Assembly: GCF_004135585.1 (NCBI RefSeq) | Contig: NZ_CP035501.1 | Location: 1-64,000, forward strand | Source: Sphingosinicella sp. BN140058 | GTDB lineage: Bacteria; Pseudomonadota; Alphaproteobacteria; Sphingomonadales; Sphingomonadaceae | Length of the DNA stretch: 64,000 bases | Reading direction: 5' to 3' | Part shown: piece by piece, positions 34,631-44,632 of the stretch | How the letters are laid out: each line of letters begins with the position of its first letter | Numbering within the stretch: the first letter of the stretch is position 1 | Made by a program: the position numbers and the translations under genes | Notes under the pieces: generated by a model | What the model was told of the DNA's origin: nothing | What the model saw: the letters and a program-made list of their open reading frames with translations, nothing else | The model's database searches: none

Positions 34631-37555
34631 TCAGAAGCGGAAGTCGACGCCCGCGTACAGCATCCGCCCGAACAGGTCGTAGGTCGTCGCCGACGTCTGC
34701 GTACCCGGGAAGGTGACCGGGTTGGTGTCGTTGAACAGCGGCGGCCGCTTGTCGAACACGTTGTTGATGCCGAAGTAGAGTTCGAACTTGCGAGCATCCT
34801 CCGGGCCAACGCCGACGCGCATCTGTGCGTCGTGGTACCAGAAGGCACCGGTACGGATCGGCTCCGGATCGGTGATGTCGTCGACCACCGAGCTGTAGTA
34901 GTTGGCGCGCCAGTTCAGCGACCAGTCGCCGACGTGCAACGTTGCGGAACCGAACACCTTGTCCCGGAAGCCGGTGCCGAGGCGACCGCAGCTGTAGCAA
35001 TCGAGCTGACCGACTTCGTCCTGGGTCGGGCCACCCGGGAACGAGGTCTGCTCCTGCGACAGCAGGTGGTTCCAGTAGACCGACAGGTCGAGGCGAGCCC
35101 GTCCGAAGTCGTGGTTGAACCGGGCTTGCGTGTCGATGCCCTCGACCAGGAACGATCCGGTGTTGAGGTTCAGCGCATTGACGGTGATCACCCGGCCCGA
35201 TGCATCGCGGACGATGTTGTTGCAGAAGATCGCTTCGCCGCTGCCGGTGAGGCATTCGTCGAGCGAGGTCTGCTGGCCGATGATGCCGATCGCGTTCTCG
35301 ACCTTGATCCGGTAATAATCGACGGTGAGGCTGAAGTTGCGCAGGAAGGTCGGCGTGAACACGACACCGGCGGTGAGGGTTTTCGCCTTTTCCTCTTCGA
35401 GATTGAGGTTGCCGCCCAGGAAGCCGTTGATGTTCTGGATCTGCGCGGTCGAGTAGACGAAGCCGCCGGCGGTCTGCGAGGCCGCTGCGATCGCCGGATT
35501 GGCGAGGCAGGCGGCGGGCAGCGAGCCGCCCGGGATCGTGATCGGTGCACCATCGCCTTCACCGCCACGCTGGTCGCACGGATCGGTCACCGCCGGGAAG
35601 GTTTCGCTCTGCGCCGCGAACAGCTCGGAGATGCTCGGCGCGCGGGTCGCTTCGGCGTAGATCGCGCGGAACCGGATGTCGCGGGTCGGCGCATATTCAC
35701 CGCCGGCCTTCCAGCTCCAGACGCCGCCCACGGTCGAGTAGTCGGCGTAGCGGACGGCACCTTCGAGACCGAGATAATGGAAGCCGCTCGTCTCCGAAAG
35801 GATCGGCGCGACGACTTCGGCATAGCCTTCCTTGACGTTGTACTTGCCGCGCGTATCGGACAGGAAGTTGCCCAGGGTCTGGCCGAGGTTGGTCGCCTCG
35901 TCGAAGTCCTCGGTGCTCTTCTCACGCCGATATTCGGCACCGATCGCAAAGCCCAGCGGGCCGCCCGGCAGCTGGAACGCATTGCCGGAGAAGGATCCGG
36001 AAATGACATCCTGCTTCACCTTCGCGTCGTAGGTCGAGAGCAGGCCGCCTGCGGTGACGTAGTTCGATGCCTCGGGCGACGCCGTGTTGAAGCCGAAGAT
36101 GTTGATCGGCACGCAGGCCGGATCGTTGTTGTTGGGATCGGCATCGACGTTGATCGAGCAGACCGGGCCGTTCGGTCCGGCGACGGCGTTCAGCGCGTTG
36201 ACGTAATTGGGGCCGAGGATCGTCTCGGACGCGGTGTGATCCTTGGACTCGCCGTGATTGTACGAAACGTCCCACTTGAAGCCGTTTCCGATCTCGCCGC
36301 GAAGGCCGACCACCGCGCGCCAGAGTTCCCGATCGTTGCGGTTGCTGCGATCGAAGATGTCGTTCGAACGGCGACGGAAGGCAATTCCGGTGATGTCGTT
36401 GTCGGGATCGGCATCGCTGTTGAGCGCATTCGCGGCGGCAAGGATCTGCGACGGAATGAACGGATTGGTCAGCGGGATGCCGGCATAGGGCGTGCCGTCG
36501 GCATTGGTCAGATCGGTGTCGGCAACCGCCTGCGGCTCGAGGCTGGAGCGTGCCTTGGTCTTGGCATATTCGCCCTCGACGAAGAGCTCGACGCCGTCGG
36601 TGACCTGGAACTTGCCGAGGATGGTGCCGAGGTAACGCTCGACCGGGGTTGCGAGATAGCGATCGTTGTTGCGGTTGTAGCCGTTTACGTTCGCGCTCTG
36701 ATACGGAATGACCTGGTTGCCCTGGTTGAACGTGAACGTCGATGCACCCGGCGCGAAGCTTCCGTCCGGGCTGAACAGGCCTTGGGCCGAGAACGAGCTG
36801 CGATTGGGCACGTCGACTGCGGAGAAGGCGCGGTTGCGGGAACGCAGACCTTCATCGCGATCATATTGACCGTAAGCGATGATGTGGCCGCGGCCGTCGG
36901 CGAAGCTGGTGCCGCCGGTGACCGAGACATATTGGCGGGCGGCGTCGCCCTCGTCCGAAATGGTCCCCTGACCGCGCACGCGCAGGCCGGTGAAATCGTC
37001 GTTCAGGACGAAGTTGACCACGCCCGCGATCGCTTCCGATCCGTACACTGCGGACGCGCCGCCGGTGACGACTTCGACGCGCTCGATCAGGTCCGTCGGG
37101 ATGGTGTTGAGGTCGACGATCGACGTGCCCGGCAAACCGGCGACGAAACGGCGACCATCGACCAGCACGAGGGTGCGTGCCGAGCCGAGATTGCGCAAGT
37201 TGACGGTCGCCTGACCGTTGCCCGTGGTCGAGAAGTTGCTCGACGTGCGGCTGATGTTCTGCCCCACGGAGGGCAGTTCCGAAAGCGCGTCCTGCAGGTT
37301 GGCGGCGCCAGTTGCCTGGATCCCCTCGTTCGAGAGAACGGCAACCGGAACGGACGCGGAGACGTCAGGGCGCGCAATGCGCGATCCAGTGACCACGATC
37401 GTGCCCTCACCCTCGCCGGCGGAGTCGTCCGCGCTCTGTGTGGTGTCCTCGACCGACTCGACCGGACCGGTCTGGGACCAGGCGGCGTGCGGGGCTGCCG
37501 CCATGCCGATCAGCAGCGTCGATGCCAAAAGACGCACCTTGTAAGTCTTTCTCAT
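34631..37555 (-). CDS. TonB-dependent outer-membrane receptor
   Basis: The 974-aa protein has a signal peptide (MRKTYKVRLLASTLLIGMAA), then a TonB-box-like GTIVVTGSRIARPD near residue 50. The plug domain has ANLQDALSELPSVGQN, LRNLGSARTLVLVDGRRF and VEVVTGGASAVYGSEAIAGV. A 22-strand barrel follows, ending YDLFGRMLYAGVDFRF with terminal Phe. The long extracellular loops contain cysteine pairs (PVCSINVDAD, DPACVPIN). This sphingomonad-abundant class imports oligosaccharides, peptides or other large nutrients. The M19-like neighbour hints at a peptide or amide substrate, which is only inference. The ribosome site AAGGAC precedes the start. Confidence 0.93.
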   Translation of the reverse strand: MRKTYKVRLLASTLLIGMAAAPHAAWSQTGPVESVEDTTQSADDSAGEGEGTIVVTGSRIARPDVSASVPVAVLSNEGIQATGAANLQDALSELPSVGQNISRTSSNFSTTGNGQATVNLRNLGSARTLVLVDGRRFVAGLPGTSIVDLNTIPTDLIERVEVVTGGASAVYGSEAIAGVVNFVLNDDFTGLRVRGQGTISDEGDAARQYVSVTGGTSFADGRGHIIAYGQYDRDEGLRSRNRAFSAVDVPNRSSFSAQGLFSPDGSFAPGASTFTFNQGNQVIPYQSANVNGYNRNNDRYLATPVERYLGTILGKFQVTDGVELFVEGEYAKTKARSSLEPQAVADTDLTNADGTPYAGIPLTNPFIPSQILAAANALNSDADPDNDITGIAFRRRSNDIFDRSNRNDRELWRAVVGLRGEIGNGFKWDVSYNHGESKDHTASETILGPNYVNALNAVAGPNGPVCSINVDADPNNNDPACVPINIFGFNTASPEASNYVTAGGLLSTYDAKVKQDVISGSFSGNAFQLPGGPLGFAIGAEYRREKSTEDFDEATNLGQTLGNFLSDTRGKYNVKEGYAEVVAPILSETSGFHYLGLEGAVRYADYSTVGGVWSWKAGGEYAPTRDIRFRAIYAEATRAPSISELFAAQSETFPAVTDPCDQRGGEGDGAPITIPGGSLPAACLANPAIAAASQTAGGFVYSTAQIQNINGFLGGNLNLEEEKAKTLTAGVVFTPTFLRNFSLTVDYYRIKVENAIGIIGQQTSLDECLTGSGEAIFCNNIVRDASGRVITVNALNLNTGSFLVEGIDTQARFNHDFGRARLDLSVYWNHLLSQEQTSFPGGPTQDEVGQLDCYSCGRLGTGFRDKVFGSATLHVGDWSLNWRANYYSSVVDDITDPEPIRTGAFWYHDAQMRVGVGPEDARKFELYFGINNVFDKRPPLFNDTNPVTFPGTQTSATTYDLFGRMLYAGVDFRF

Positions 37556-37884
37556 ATGCCGTCCTTTCCGCCAGTTCGGTTACCGTTTGCAACGGAACTG
37601 TAATGTTGTGGGACGGGCCCCTAGTCATGTGCCGTGCGCCGGCCAAGCATGTGCGAAGGGGGCAGCAGAGTTTCCGGACGATTGTGCCATTCCGGCAACA
37701 GACGCCGGAGTCCCCGCTGCTCCCGATGCTTTGGTCTCGAGCAACGTCATCGGGGCTGGTTGACTGCCGCCGCGTCGCTATCGCTTCCCGCGACGGGAGA
37801 ACGATCGGCCGCACGACCCTCGAACTGGTGGAACCAGGCAGTTGATAAGGCGATTGCACGAGCGACCAAGGTGGAACGGAGAAC
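37556..37884. other. intergenic region between divergent genes
   Basis: About 330 bp with no convincing gene. It must hold the promoter of the receptor gene (minus) and of the small membrane protein (plus). No clear operator or dyad was found by eye. Confidence 0.4.
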
Positions 37885-38343
37885 ATGGAAAGCGTCGAAC
37901 TCCTGCTCGGCCTGGCCGAGAACGATCTGGTGCTTGCCTTGCTGCTGTTCGCAGGAACGACGGCCCTCGTCGCCTGCTGCGTGCCGGGCGCGATCGTCGG
38001 CATGTCGGTCTCGGCCGCATCCCTGCTCGGCAACTGGCTGGCCGTGCCGGTGGTCTCGACGGGAGCGCTTGCGGGCAGTCTGATCCTGTTCCTGACGATC
38101 CGGCATGCGGATGCGGGCCGCGCGCGGCGGCGGCTCGGTTCGAAACTGCAGACCATCGAAAAGCGATTCGTGAAGCACGGCGCGTGGTACATCGTCGGGC
38201 TTCGCCTGTTGGGCGCGCCACACTTCCTGGTCACCGCGGCGAGCGCCTTGCTCCCGCTGCGGGCATCGACTTTCGCCACCGCGACGGTCGCGGGGCTGCT
38301 CCCTGCCATCGCCACTGCCGCAGCAGCGGGGGCCGCGCTCTAG
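37885..38343 (+). CDS. VTT/DedA-like small membrane protein
   Basis: The 152-aa protein has about four membrane helices. The inner GLRLLGAPHFLVTAASALLP block resembles the SNARE-associated/VTT motif (R..P..P....AG) of TVP38/DedA proteins, in which the helix-loop re-enters the membrane. It is shorter than the usual 200-230 aa and ends abruptly after an Ala-rich helix, so it may be truncated or a minimal form. GGAG lies just before the ATG. Its relation to the flanking genes is not evident. Confidence 0.6.
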   Translation: MESVELLLGLAENDLVLALLLFAGTTALVACCVPGAIVGMSVSAASLLGNWLAVPVVSTGALAGSLILFLTIRHADAGRARRRLGSKLQTIEKRFVKHGAWYIVGLRLLGAPHFLVTAASALLPLRASTFATATVAGLLPAIATAAAAGAAL

Positions 38344-38366
38344 GTCGGACGCGCCTGCATCCTCCG

Positions 38367-38720
38367 TCAGCTCTGGCGCAGGATCTTCTCCATCTTCTTC
38401 CCCCTGGCGAGTTCGTCGACCATTTTGTCGAGACGGCGTATCTCGCGCATCGTCGGCTCCTCGATTTCCTCCACCCGCACCCCGCAGATCACGCCGGTAA
38501 CCTGTGATCGGGCCGGGTTCATGCCCGGCGCCTGAGAGAAGAAGTCTTCTAAGCTGACGCCGCTGGCCAGCTGCGCGTCCAGTGTCTCCTGACTGTGCCC
38601 GGTCAGCCAGCAGAGGATCTGATCGACCTCTGCTTTCGTCCGGCCCTTCTTCTCCGCCTTGGTGACATAATGCGGGTAAACGCTTGCGACGCTTACCGAA
38701 TAGACCCGGTGCTTGGTCAT
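38367..38720 (-). CDS. DUF2200-family protein
   Basis: This 117-aa cytoplasmic protein spans the whole DUF2200 pattern: [70 protein letters not shown] and [19 protein letters not shown]. Family members are single-domain proteins of unknown biochemical role. The ATG at 38720 has GAGGA 6 nt upstream. It converges with the VTT gene. Confidence 0.92.
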   Translation of the reverse strand: MTKHRVYSVSVASVYPHYVTKAEKKGRTKAEVDQILCWLTGHSQETLDAQLASGVSLEDFFSQAPGMNPARSQVTGVICGVRVEEIEEPTMREIRRLDKMVDELARGKKMEKILRQS

Positions 38721-38952
38721 GCCCGTTCCTCGAGATCCGCGTTCGATGGCCGCATATACGGGAAAAGCCGTCCGAAGATCACCCGCCGTATGCCGCTTCG
38801 GCGTGCGCCCGGCGGCGGACCTCTTCCCGCCCGGCTCGCCTTCCGCTGCGACACACTGCATTACAAAGTCGAAGCCGCGGAACGTACGTGGTATGGTCGC
38901 GTGGCGGAGAGCAGGTGCGATCATAAAAGCACAGTGGACCGGAATTCGTAAA

Positions 38953-38969
38953 CCAATTTAATAAATTGG
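38953..38969. promoter_or_regulatory. AT-rich inverted repeat upstream of a TonB-dependent receptor gene
   Basis: CCAATTT and AAATTGG (38953-38959 and 38963-38969) are perfect complements around a 3-nt spacer, in an AT-rich patch unlike the GC-rich surroundings. It lies about 160 bp before the receptor start and may be a regulator site or promoter element. Confidence 0.4.
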
Positions 38970-38990
38970 CATTGTCCAGTTTGCGCCTGT

Positions 38991-39008
38991 GTGACAGCAA
39001 TATGTCAC
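38991..39008. promoter_or_regulatory. GTGACA-N6-TGTCAC dyad, candidate operator
   Basis: A perfect 6-bp inverted repeat with a 6-nt spacer lies 118 bp upstream of the receptor gene at 39127. The half-site spacing of one and a fraction DNA turns suits a helix-turn-helix dimer of the GntR, LacI or TetR type. The regulator is not in this window. Confidence 0.5.
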
Positions 39009-39126
39009 CGACGTTGGGGAGCGAAGCGGGCTCGAGGTCATGGCATGCCTCTGGTCCGCGGAATGGCCGCATGAAATCGCGGCCGCCGCTGTTCCTCGAC
39101 GCGGCAGGGAGCAAAGAGGAAAATAG

Positions 39127-42100
39127 ATGTTGTTCAGGGGAATTCTCGTTACGAGCTGTTGCGTGGCCGCACTGGCCGCGATGCCCGCATCCGCGCAGAC
39201 GCTCGCCGAAACCGATGGCCAGGCGCAGGACGGCGTCGCGATCGGCGATCCGGTTGCCTCGGCGAAGGTCGCGGCGGATGCCGACCGGGCCGGCAGCACC
39301 GGTGAAGGCGAGCTCGTCGTCACCGGCACGCGCATCGTTCGCCCGAACAACCGCTCGGCCGCGCCGATCGTCACCACCACGGCCGCAGAAATCGCTGCCC
39401 AGGGCGCGACCACGATCGAGGAGGTGCTGAATCGCCTGCCGCAGGTGCAGGTCAATTCCGAGCAGAATTTCAGCGACTCCGAAGGTCGGCAGCGGATCAA
39501 GCTGCGCAGCCTCGGCTACGAGCGGACCTTGACCCTGATCGACGGCCTGCGCGTCGGCTTGGCCAACACGATCGACGTCGGCATCATCCCCAATGCGCTG
39601 GTCGAGCGGATCGACGTGCTGACCGGCGGTGCATCCGCGGTCTACGGCTCCGACGCGGTGTCGGGCGTGGTCAACTTCATTCTGAAGAAGAATTTCGAGG
39701 GCATCCGCCTCGACGCCAATTACAGCTTCTACAACCACGACAATCGCGAGAATGCGGTCACCGAGGCGGCGGCACGGGCCGGCTTCGCCTCGCCGAGCGG
39801 CATGACCAACGACGGTCGCCGCGTCGAGCTCAGCCTGGCCGCCGGCACCAACCTGTTCGACGGCCGCGTGAACATCTCCGGCTTCGTCAACTATCGCGAG
39901 TCCGACCTCGTCCGCCTCCGCGACCGCTCGCGCGGCATCTGCGAAGTCGTCCAGCCGACCAACGATGCATTGCTGTCCTGCTCGCGGGCGAGCTACACGC
40001 CGGCAGGTACGATCATTCCGCAATCCGGGCCGAATGCCGGGCAGATCCTCGTCAACAACCCGAACGGCAACGGCACCTTCCTTCCAATCAACAGCGGGCC
40101 GGCCGGCACCTCGGCCAATCCCTACGACGACTGGGCCTTCCAGCGTCCGTTCGAGCGTATCAACGTCGGCGGCTTCCTAACCGCGCAGCTCAGCGACCAT
40201 ATCGAATTGTACGGCAACGGCCTCTACTACAAGGACAAGTCGTACAACACGCAACTCAACCGCAACTTCAGCTACACCTTCTACGGCAGCGATCCGTTCC
40301 AGGTGAACTGCGACAATCCCTTCCTCTCGCAAAGCCAGGCGCAGGTGCTGTGCGGCGCCAGGGCCGGACAGGCCGGTCAATTTGCGCCGCTCGATGTCCG
40401 CTACCGTTTCGACGGCCTGCCGCTGGTCGAGCAGAGCTTCACCAACGAAGGCTATCGCATCGTCGCCGGCTTACGCGGTCGAGTCCTGAACGACGTCTGG
40501 TCCTACGACGTCGCCGGCATGATCTCGCGTGCGACACTCGACACCATCGACGTTCCGTTCGCGCAATATGACAACATCAACCGCTCGCTCGACGTGGTCA
40601 GCGTCAACGGCACGCCGACCTGCCGCTCGGTAGTCAACGGCACCGATCCGAAGTGTGTGCCCTTCAACGCGTTCATCCCGTTCAACAAGGATGCGGCGCT
40701 GAACGAATATCTGTTCGGCGCGGAATCCGGCGGGCTGAGCCGGCGCACCCCGCAGCTGCTCCAGTTCCTGGGCACGGTCAGCGGTGATCTCGGCAAATAC
40801 GGGATCAAGTCGCCGCTGGCCGAGCAGGGCATTGCGATCGCGATCGGCGCCGAATATCGCGACGAGAGAGAGAAGACTGTCGTCAACGAAGCCTGGATCA
40901 CGAATAACGGCGGCCAGAATTCGCGCTACACGCAGAACATTCTCGAAGGGAACGTCGAGCTTCAGGCGCCGCTGGTCGAGGATCAGTCCTGGACCCGCCT
41001 GCTCCAGGTCAATGCCGGCTATCGCCAGTCCAAGTACAACCGCCTCGACGGCAGCTTCGGAACCTGGAAGATCGAAGGCATATGGGCGCCGATCGCCGAC
41101 ATCACCCTTCGCGCATCCTACAACAAGTCGCAGGCTGCCCCGGGCGTGGGTGCGGCAGCGGGCGCTGCGAACATCTTCTGGAACCAGGGCTTCTATGCCG
41201 ATCCGTGCGCACCCCGGATCAACCCGGCGAATCCCGGCGGGCCGCGCATCGCTCCGGTGGCGACCCAGGCACAATGCGCCAATACCGGGCTTGCGACCAA
41301 CCTGTACGGCAGCGCGACTTTGATCTGTCCGGACGATCGCTGCACGGTTCGCGAGGGCGGCTTCAACCTCACCCCGGAAAGCGCCTACACCAAGACGTTC
41401 GGTGTCGTGCTGCGGCCGCGCTTCCTGCCCGGTCTCACCGTGTCGATCGATCGCTGGCTGATCGACCTCAAGGATCAGCTCGACTTCCTGCAGCCGCAGA
41501 ACCTGATCAACGAGTGCCTTGCCACCGGCAACGACTATTTCTGCCGCGGCATCGTCCGCAATCCGGACGGCACGCTGTCGAGTTCGCCGTCGACGAGCCC
41601 GTCGACTGGCTGGGTCGCGCGCGGGCCTGCGAACGGCTACCGCTCGCAGTCGCACGGCTGGGATTTCCAGGGCCAGTATAATCTGGGCCTCGGCTCTGCC
41701 GGCCGGCTCGACATGAGCTTCAACGGCACTTTGATGACGCGGGTCGGGTCGCAGGCGTCGCCGACCATCGAGCCCCGCGACTGCGTCGGCTATTACGGCA
41801 ATCTGTGCGGCGAGAGCATGCCGAAATGGGCGCACCAGTTCCGCACCACCTGGACCTCTCCGGATCGGGTGACCAGCCTGTCGCTGAACTGGCGTCACCG
41901 CGGCGGGATGCCGCTCGACGTCTACGCTCCGGCCGACACCGGCATCCCGGCGCAGGATGCTTCCGCCCGCCGCGACGAATATCCGGGGATCAAGGCCTAT
42001 AATTGGTTCGACCTTGCCCTGGCATTCGACGTCGGCAAGCAGATGACGTTCCGGCTCGCGGTGAACAACATGTTCGACAAGGATCCGCCGATCGTTCCGG

Positions 42101-42198
42101 ACAGCCGCTCGCGCATCGGGCTGCTGCGCGGCAACACGATCATGGGTTACGACCTGCTCGGTCGCCAGATCGTGGCCGGCATCTCGGTCCGCATGTAA
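39127..42198 (+). CDS. TonB-dependent outer-membrane receptor
   Basis: The 1023-aa protein has a signal peptide (MLFRGILVTSCCVAALAAMPA), a TonB-box-like GELVVTGTRIVRPNN near residue 60 and a plug with IEEVLNRLPQVQVN, LRSLGYERTLTLIDGLRV and VYGSDAVSGVVNF. A large barrel follows, ending LGRQIVAGISVRM. Extracellular loops carry several Cys pairs, such as SPTNDALLSCS and PDDRCTVREGG. It has the same architecture as the gene at 34631 but is not a close copy. The ATG has GAGGAAAATAG before it. The ligand is unknown. Two dyads upstream suggest it is substrate-inducible or repressed. Confidence 0.92.
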   Translation: MLFRGILVTSCCVAALAAMPASAQTLAETDGQAQDGVAIGDPVASAKVAADADRAGSTGEGELVVTGTRIVRPNNRSAAPIVTTTAAEIAAQGATTIEEVLNRLPQVQVNSEQNFSDSEGRQRIKLRSLGYERTLTLIDGLRVGLANTIDVGIIPNALVERIDVLTGGASAVYGSDAVSGVVNFILKKNFEGIRLDANYSFYNHDNRENAVTEAAARAGFASPSGMTNDGRRVELSLAAGTNLFDGRVNISGFVNYRESDLVRLRDRSRGICEVVQPTNDALLSCSRASYTPAGTIIPQSGPNAGQILVNNPNGNGTFLPINSGPAGTSANPYDDWAFQRPFERINVGGFLTAQLSDHIELYGNGLYYKDKSYNTQLNRNFSYTFYGSDPFQVNCDNPFLSQSQAQVLCGARAGQAGQFAPLDVRYRFDGLPLVEQSFTNEGYRIVAGLRGRVLNDVWSYDVAGMISRATLDTIDVPFAQYDNINRSLDVVSVNGTPTCRSVVNGTDPKCVPFNAFIPFNKDAALNEYLFGAESGGLSRRTPQLLQFLGTVSGDLGKYGIKSPLAEQGIAIAIGAEYRDEREKTVVNEAWITNNGGQNSRYTQNILEGNVELQAPLVEDQSWTRLLQVNAGYRQSKYNRLDGSFGTWKIEGIWAPIADITLRASYNKSQAAPGVGAAAGAANIFWNQGFYADPCAPRINPANPGGPRIAPVATQAQCANTGLATNLYGSATLICPDDRCTVREGGFNLTPESAYTKTFGVVLRPRFLPGLTVSIDRWLIDLKDQLDFLQPQNLINECLATGNDYFCRGIVRNPDGTLSSSPSTSPSTGWVARGPANGYRSQSHGWDFQGQYNLGLGSAGRLDMSFNGTLMTRVGSQASPTIEPRDCVGYYGNLCGESMPKWAHQFRTTWTSPDRVTSLSLNWRHRGGMPLDVYAPADTGIPAQDASARRDEYPGIKAYNWFDLALAFDVGKQMTFRLAVNNMFDKDPPIVPDSRSRIGLLRGNTIMGYDLLGRQIVAGISVRM

Positions 42199-42206
42199 GC
42201 CAACTC

Positions 42207-42235
42207 TTCCCCTCCGGAGCTTCTCCGGAGGGGAA
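42207..42235 (+). terminator. hairpin after the receptor gene
   Basis: Two 13-nt arms (42207-42219 and 42223-42235) are perfect complements with a 3-nt loop and begin 8 bp after the stop codon. Only a short AATT follows, so it is a stable hairpin but a weak intrinsic terminator on paper. Confidence 0.65.
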
Positions 42236-42421
42236 ATTACGGCTCCGCGAGCCCGCACTGCACGGGCGCCGCCATATCTCGCCGCCTGCCGGATCGAGCG
42301 ATCGCTCGGCTCAACCTCACTTTTCTCCCCGCTGTGCCCTCCTTTGGCCAGGAACGCGCCCTCTTGCGATTGACTTGCAATAGCGTCTTTCACTGGATAG
42401 AGCGCCCGCAAGGGAGATCTT

Positions 42422-44632
42422 ATGTACGCGTCGTATCGCCTGCGCCTGCTCGGCGCCGCCACCGTCTTTGCGCTTGCGGTTCAGCCCGCTTGGGCGGCCG
42501 AGGCGTCAGGGGCCGACGCCGCAGAGGCTGGTGAGACAGCGGGTGGCGGGGATGAGGAGATCGTCGTCACCGCGACCCGTTCGATCCTGCCGCCGAGCGC
42601 GCTTCCGCTCACCGTCGACGTGATCGACAAGACCACGCTCGATCAGCAGCTCGCCATCTCCGGGTCGGTCACCGACGCGGTCGCCACCCTCACCCCGTCT
42701 TTCTCGCCGACACGGCAGAAACTGTCCGGCGCCGGCGAGACCCTGCGCGGACGCTCGCCGCTCTACGCGATCAACGGCATCCCGCAATCGACTCCGCTCC
42801 GCGACGGTAGTCGCGACGGCTTCACCATCGACGGCTTCTTCGTCGATCGGGTCGAGCTGATCTACGGTTCCAATGCGCTGCAGGGCATTGGCGGAACCGG
42901 CGGCGTCGTCAATCAGGTGACTGTCGGCGCGCCGCGCCTCGAAGGGCTGAGCGGCCGTGTTCTCGTCCAGGGCAGCGCCGACGCCGACTTCCACGAGAAC
43001 GGGCTCGGCGGCAAGATCGCCGGCCTGGTTCAGTACAAAAGCGGCCGCTTCGACGCGAGCGTCGGCGGGGCCTATGACAAGCGCGGCGTCTTCTACGATG
43101 GTCACGGCAACCCGGTCGGGCTCAATCTCACCCAGGGCGAGACCCAGGATTCCCGATCCTGGTCGCTGTTCGGCCGCTTCGGCTACGGGTTGAGCGACAC
43201 GGCTCGGCTCGATCTGATTGCGAGCCGCTTCCAGCTCGACGGTGACGGCGATTTCGTGGCCAAGGCCGGCAACCGCGCCACCGGCCTGCCGACCAGCGCC
43301 GTGCGCGGGACCCCGCCCGGCGAACCCGCCGCCAGCCGCACCGAGAGCGTCGCGCTGTCGCTCACCGACACCGACCTTTGGGGCGGCAATTTCGTCGGGC
43401 AGATCTTCTGGAATCGCACCCACGACATTTTCGGCGGCGAGATTGCGCCGATCGCCACTTTCCAGGATCCGGCGATCGCTCCGGTCGGCACCCTCTTCGA
43501 TCAGTCGGAGAACCGCTCGCGCAAATATGGCGGCAAGTTGAGCTACGAGCGCGCGGTTCCCGGCTTCGAGGCGCTGACCGCAATCCTCGGCTTCGATGCG
43601 CTCTGGGATTCCACGGAGCAGAGGCTGATCGCCACCGACCGAGCCTGGGTGCCGCCGACGGACTTCCGCAGCCTGGCGCCTTTCGGACAGCTCAATCTTG
43701 CCCTGTTCGACGAAACGCTGCGGCTTGCCGGCGGCCTGCGCTGGGAGAATGTCCAGATCCGGATCGACGATTACCGCACCCTCGCCGCGACCACGTTCGT
43801 CGCCCCGAACCAGGCGACGTTCGGCGGCGTTGCAGTCTCGGGCGGCACGCCGACGTTCGACGATCTGCTCTTCAACGGCGGCGTCATCGTCGAGCCCATC
43901 AAGGGTCTGCGCGCCTATGCAAGCTATGCCGAGGGCTTCACGGTGCCGGATATCGGCCGCATTACCCGCGCGATCCGCATCCCGGGCGTGGACCTCGACG
44001 ACTATCTCGACATCAGCCCGATCGTCTCGAACAACCGTGAGGTCGGCGTCGAGGTGAAGCGGGGGCCGCTCGACGCCAGCATCGCCTACTTCTGGTCGTC
44101 GAGCGACAAGGGGCAATTGCTGATCGCGAACCCGGGCGGAATCTTCGACGTGCAACGGCTCCGCACCGAAATTCAGGGGCTCGAGATCAATGTCGGCGTG
44201 CGGCTGCCGCTGCCGGGTGCGCGAGTGTCGGTCGGCTATGCCCATCTCGATGGTCGCTACGACAGCGACGCCGTGCCGGACGGCGTCGTCGACACCGATC
44301 TCGACGGCAGCAACATTTCGCCGGACCGGCTGAACCTCGCCGCCAGCTACGACCGCGGTCCATTGTCCCTGCGGCTCCAGACCCAATTCTTTCTGTCGCG
44401 CAGCTTCAACGGCCGCATCCGCGATCCGCGCAACGATTTCGCCGGCTACACCGTCACCGATGCGGCGATCCGCTACGAGACAGGCTTCGGCGCGCTGAGC
44501 CTCAGTGCGCAGAATCTGTTCGACACCTTCTACATCGATTATTCGAGCGACACCCGGCTGCCGACCGACAATCTCAGCTTCTTCGCCGGCCGCGGCCGCA
44601 CCCTCACCCTCGGCTGGGATTACCGGTTCTGA
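42422..44632 (+). CDS. TonB-dependent siderophore-type receptor
   Basis: The 736-aa protein has a signal peptide (AAA after LLGAATVFALAVQPAW), TonB box EEIVVTATRS near residue 45 and a plug with LTPSFSPTRQKLSGAGETLRG, DGFFVDRVELIYGSNALQGI and GGTGGVVNQ. The barrel ends TLTLGWDYRF with terminal Phe. The shorter length and the LPLTVDVIDKTTLD plug start fit iron-siderophore receptors. It is followed at once by a PepSY membrane protein, typical for iron loci where reduction or release is coupled to uptake. A TTGC-spaced-TGCAA patch near 42364-42380 loosely resembles a Fur-type site, but this is weak. Confidence 0.88.
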   Translation: MYASYRLRLLGAATVFALAVQPAWAAEASGADAAEAGETAGGGDEEIVVTATRSILPPSALPLTVDVIDKTTLDQQLAISGSVTDAVATLTPSFSPTRQKLSGAGETLRGRSPLYAINGIPQSTPLRDGSRDGFTIDGFFVDRVELIYGSNALQGIGGTGGVVNQVTVGAPRLEGLSGRVLVQGSADADFHENGLGGKIAGLVQYKSGRFDASVGGAYDKRGVFYDGHGNPVGLNLTQGETQDSRSWSLFGRFGYGLSDTARLDLIASRFQLDGDGDFVAKAGNRATGLPTSAVRGTPPGEPAASRTESVALSLTDTDLWGGNFVGQIFWNRTHDIFGGEIAPIATFQDPAIAPVGTLFDQSENRSRKYGGKLSYERAVPGFEALTAILGFDALWDSTEQRLIATDRAWVPPTDFRSLAPFGQLNLALFDETLRLAGGLRWENVQIRIDDYRTLAATTFVAPNQATFGGVAVSGGTPTFDDLLFNGGVIVEPIKGLRAYASYAEGFTVPDIGRITRAIRIPGVDLDDYLDISPIVSNNREVGVEVKRGPLDASIAYFWSSSDKGQLLIANPGGIFDVQRLRTEIQGLEINVGVRLPLPGARVSVGYAHLDGRYDSDAVPDGVVDTDLDGSNISPDRLNLAASYDRGPLSLRLQTQFFLSRSFNGRIRDPRNDFAGYTVTDAAIRYETGFGALSLSAQNLFDTFYIDYSSDTRLPTDNLSFFAGRGRTLTLGWDYRF

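Noticed and set aside
42361..42383. Fur-type box upstream of the siderophore-type receptor
   Set aside because: TTGC and TGCAA parts occur but symmetry is poor and no reliable consensus for this lineage could be applied by eye; mentioned only as weak context.
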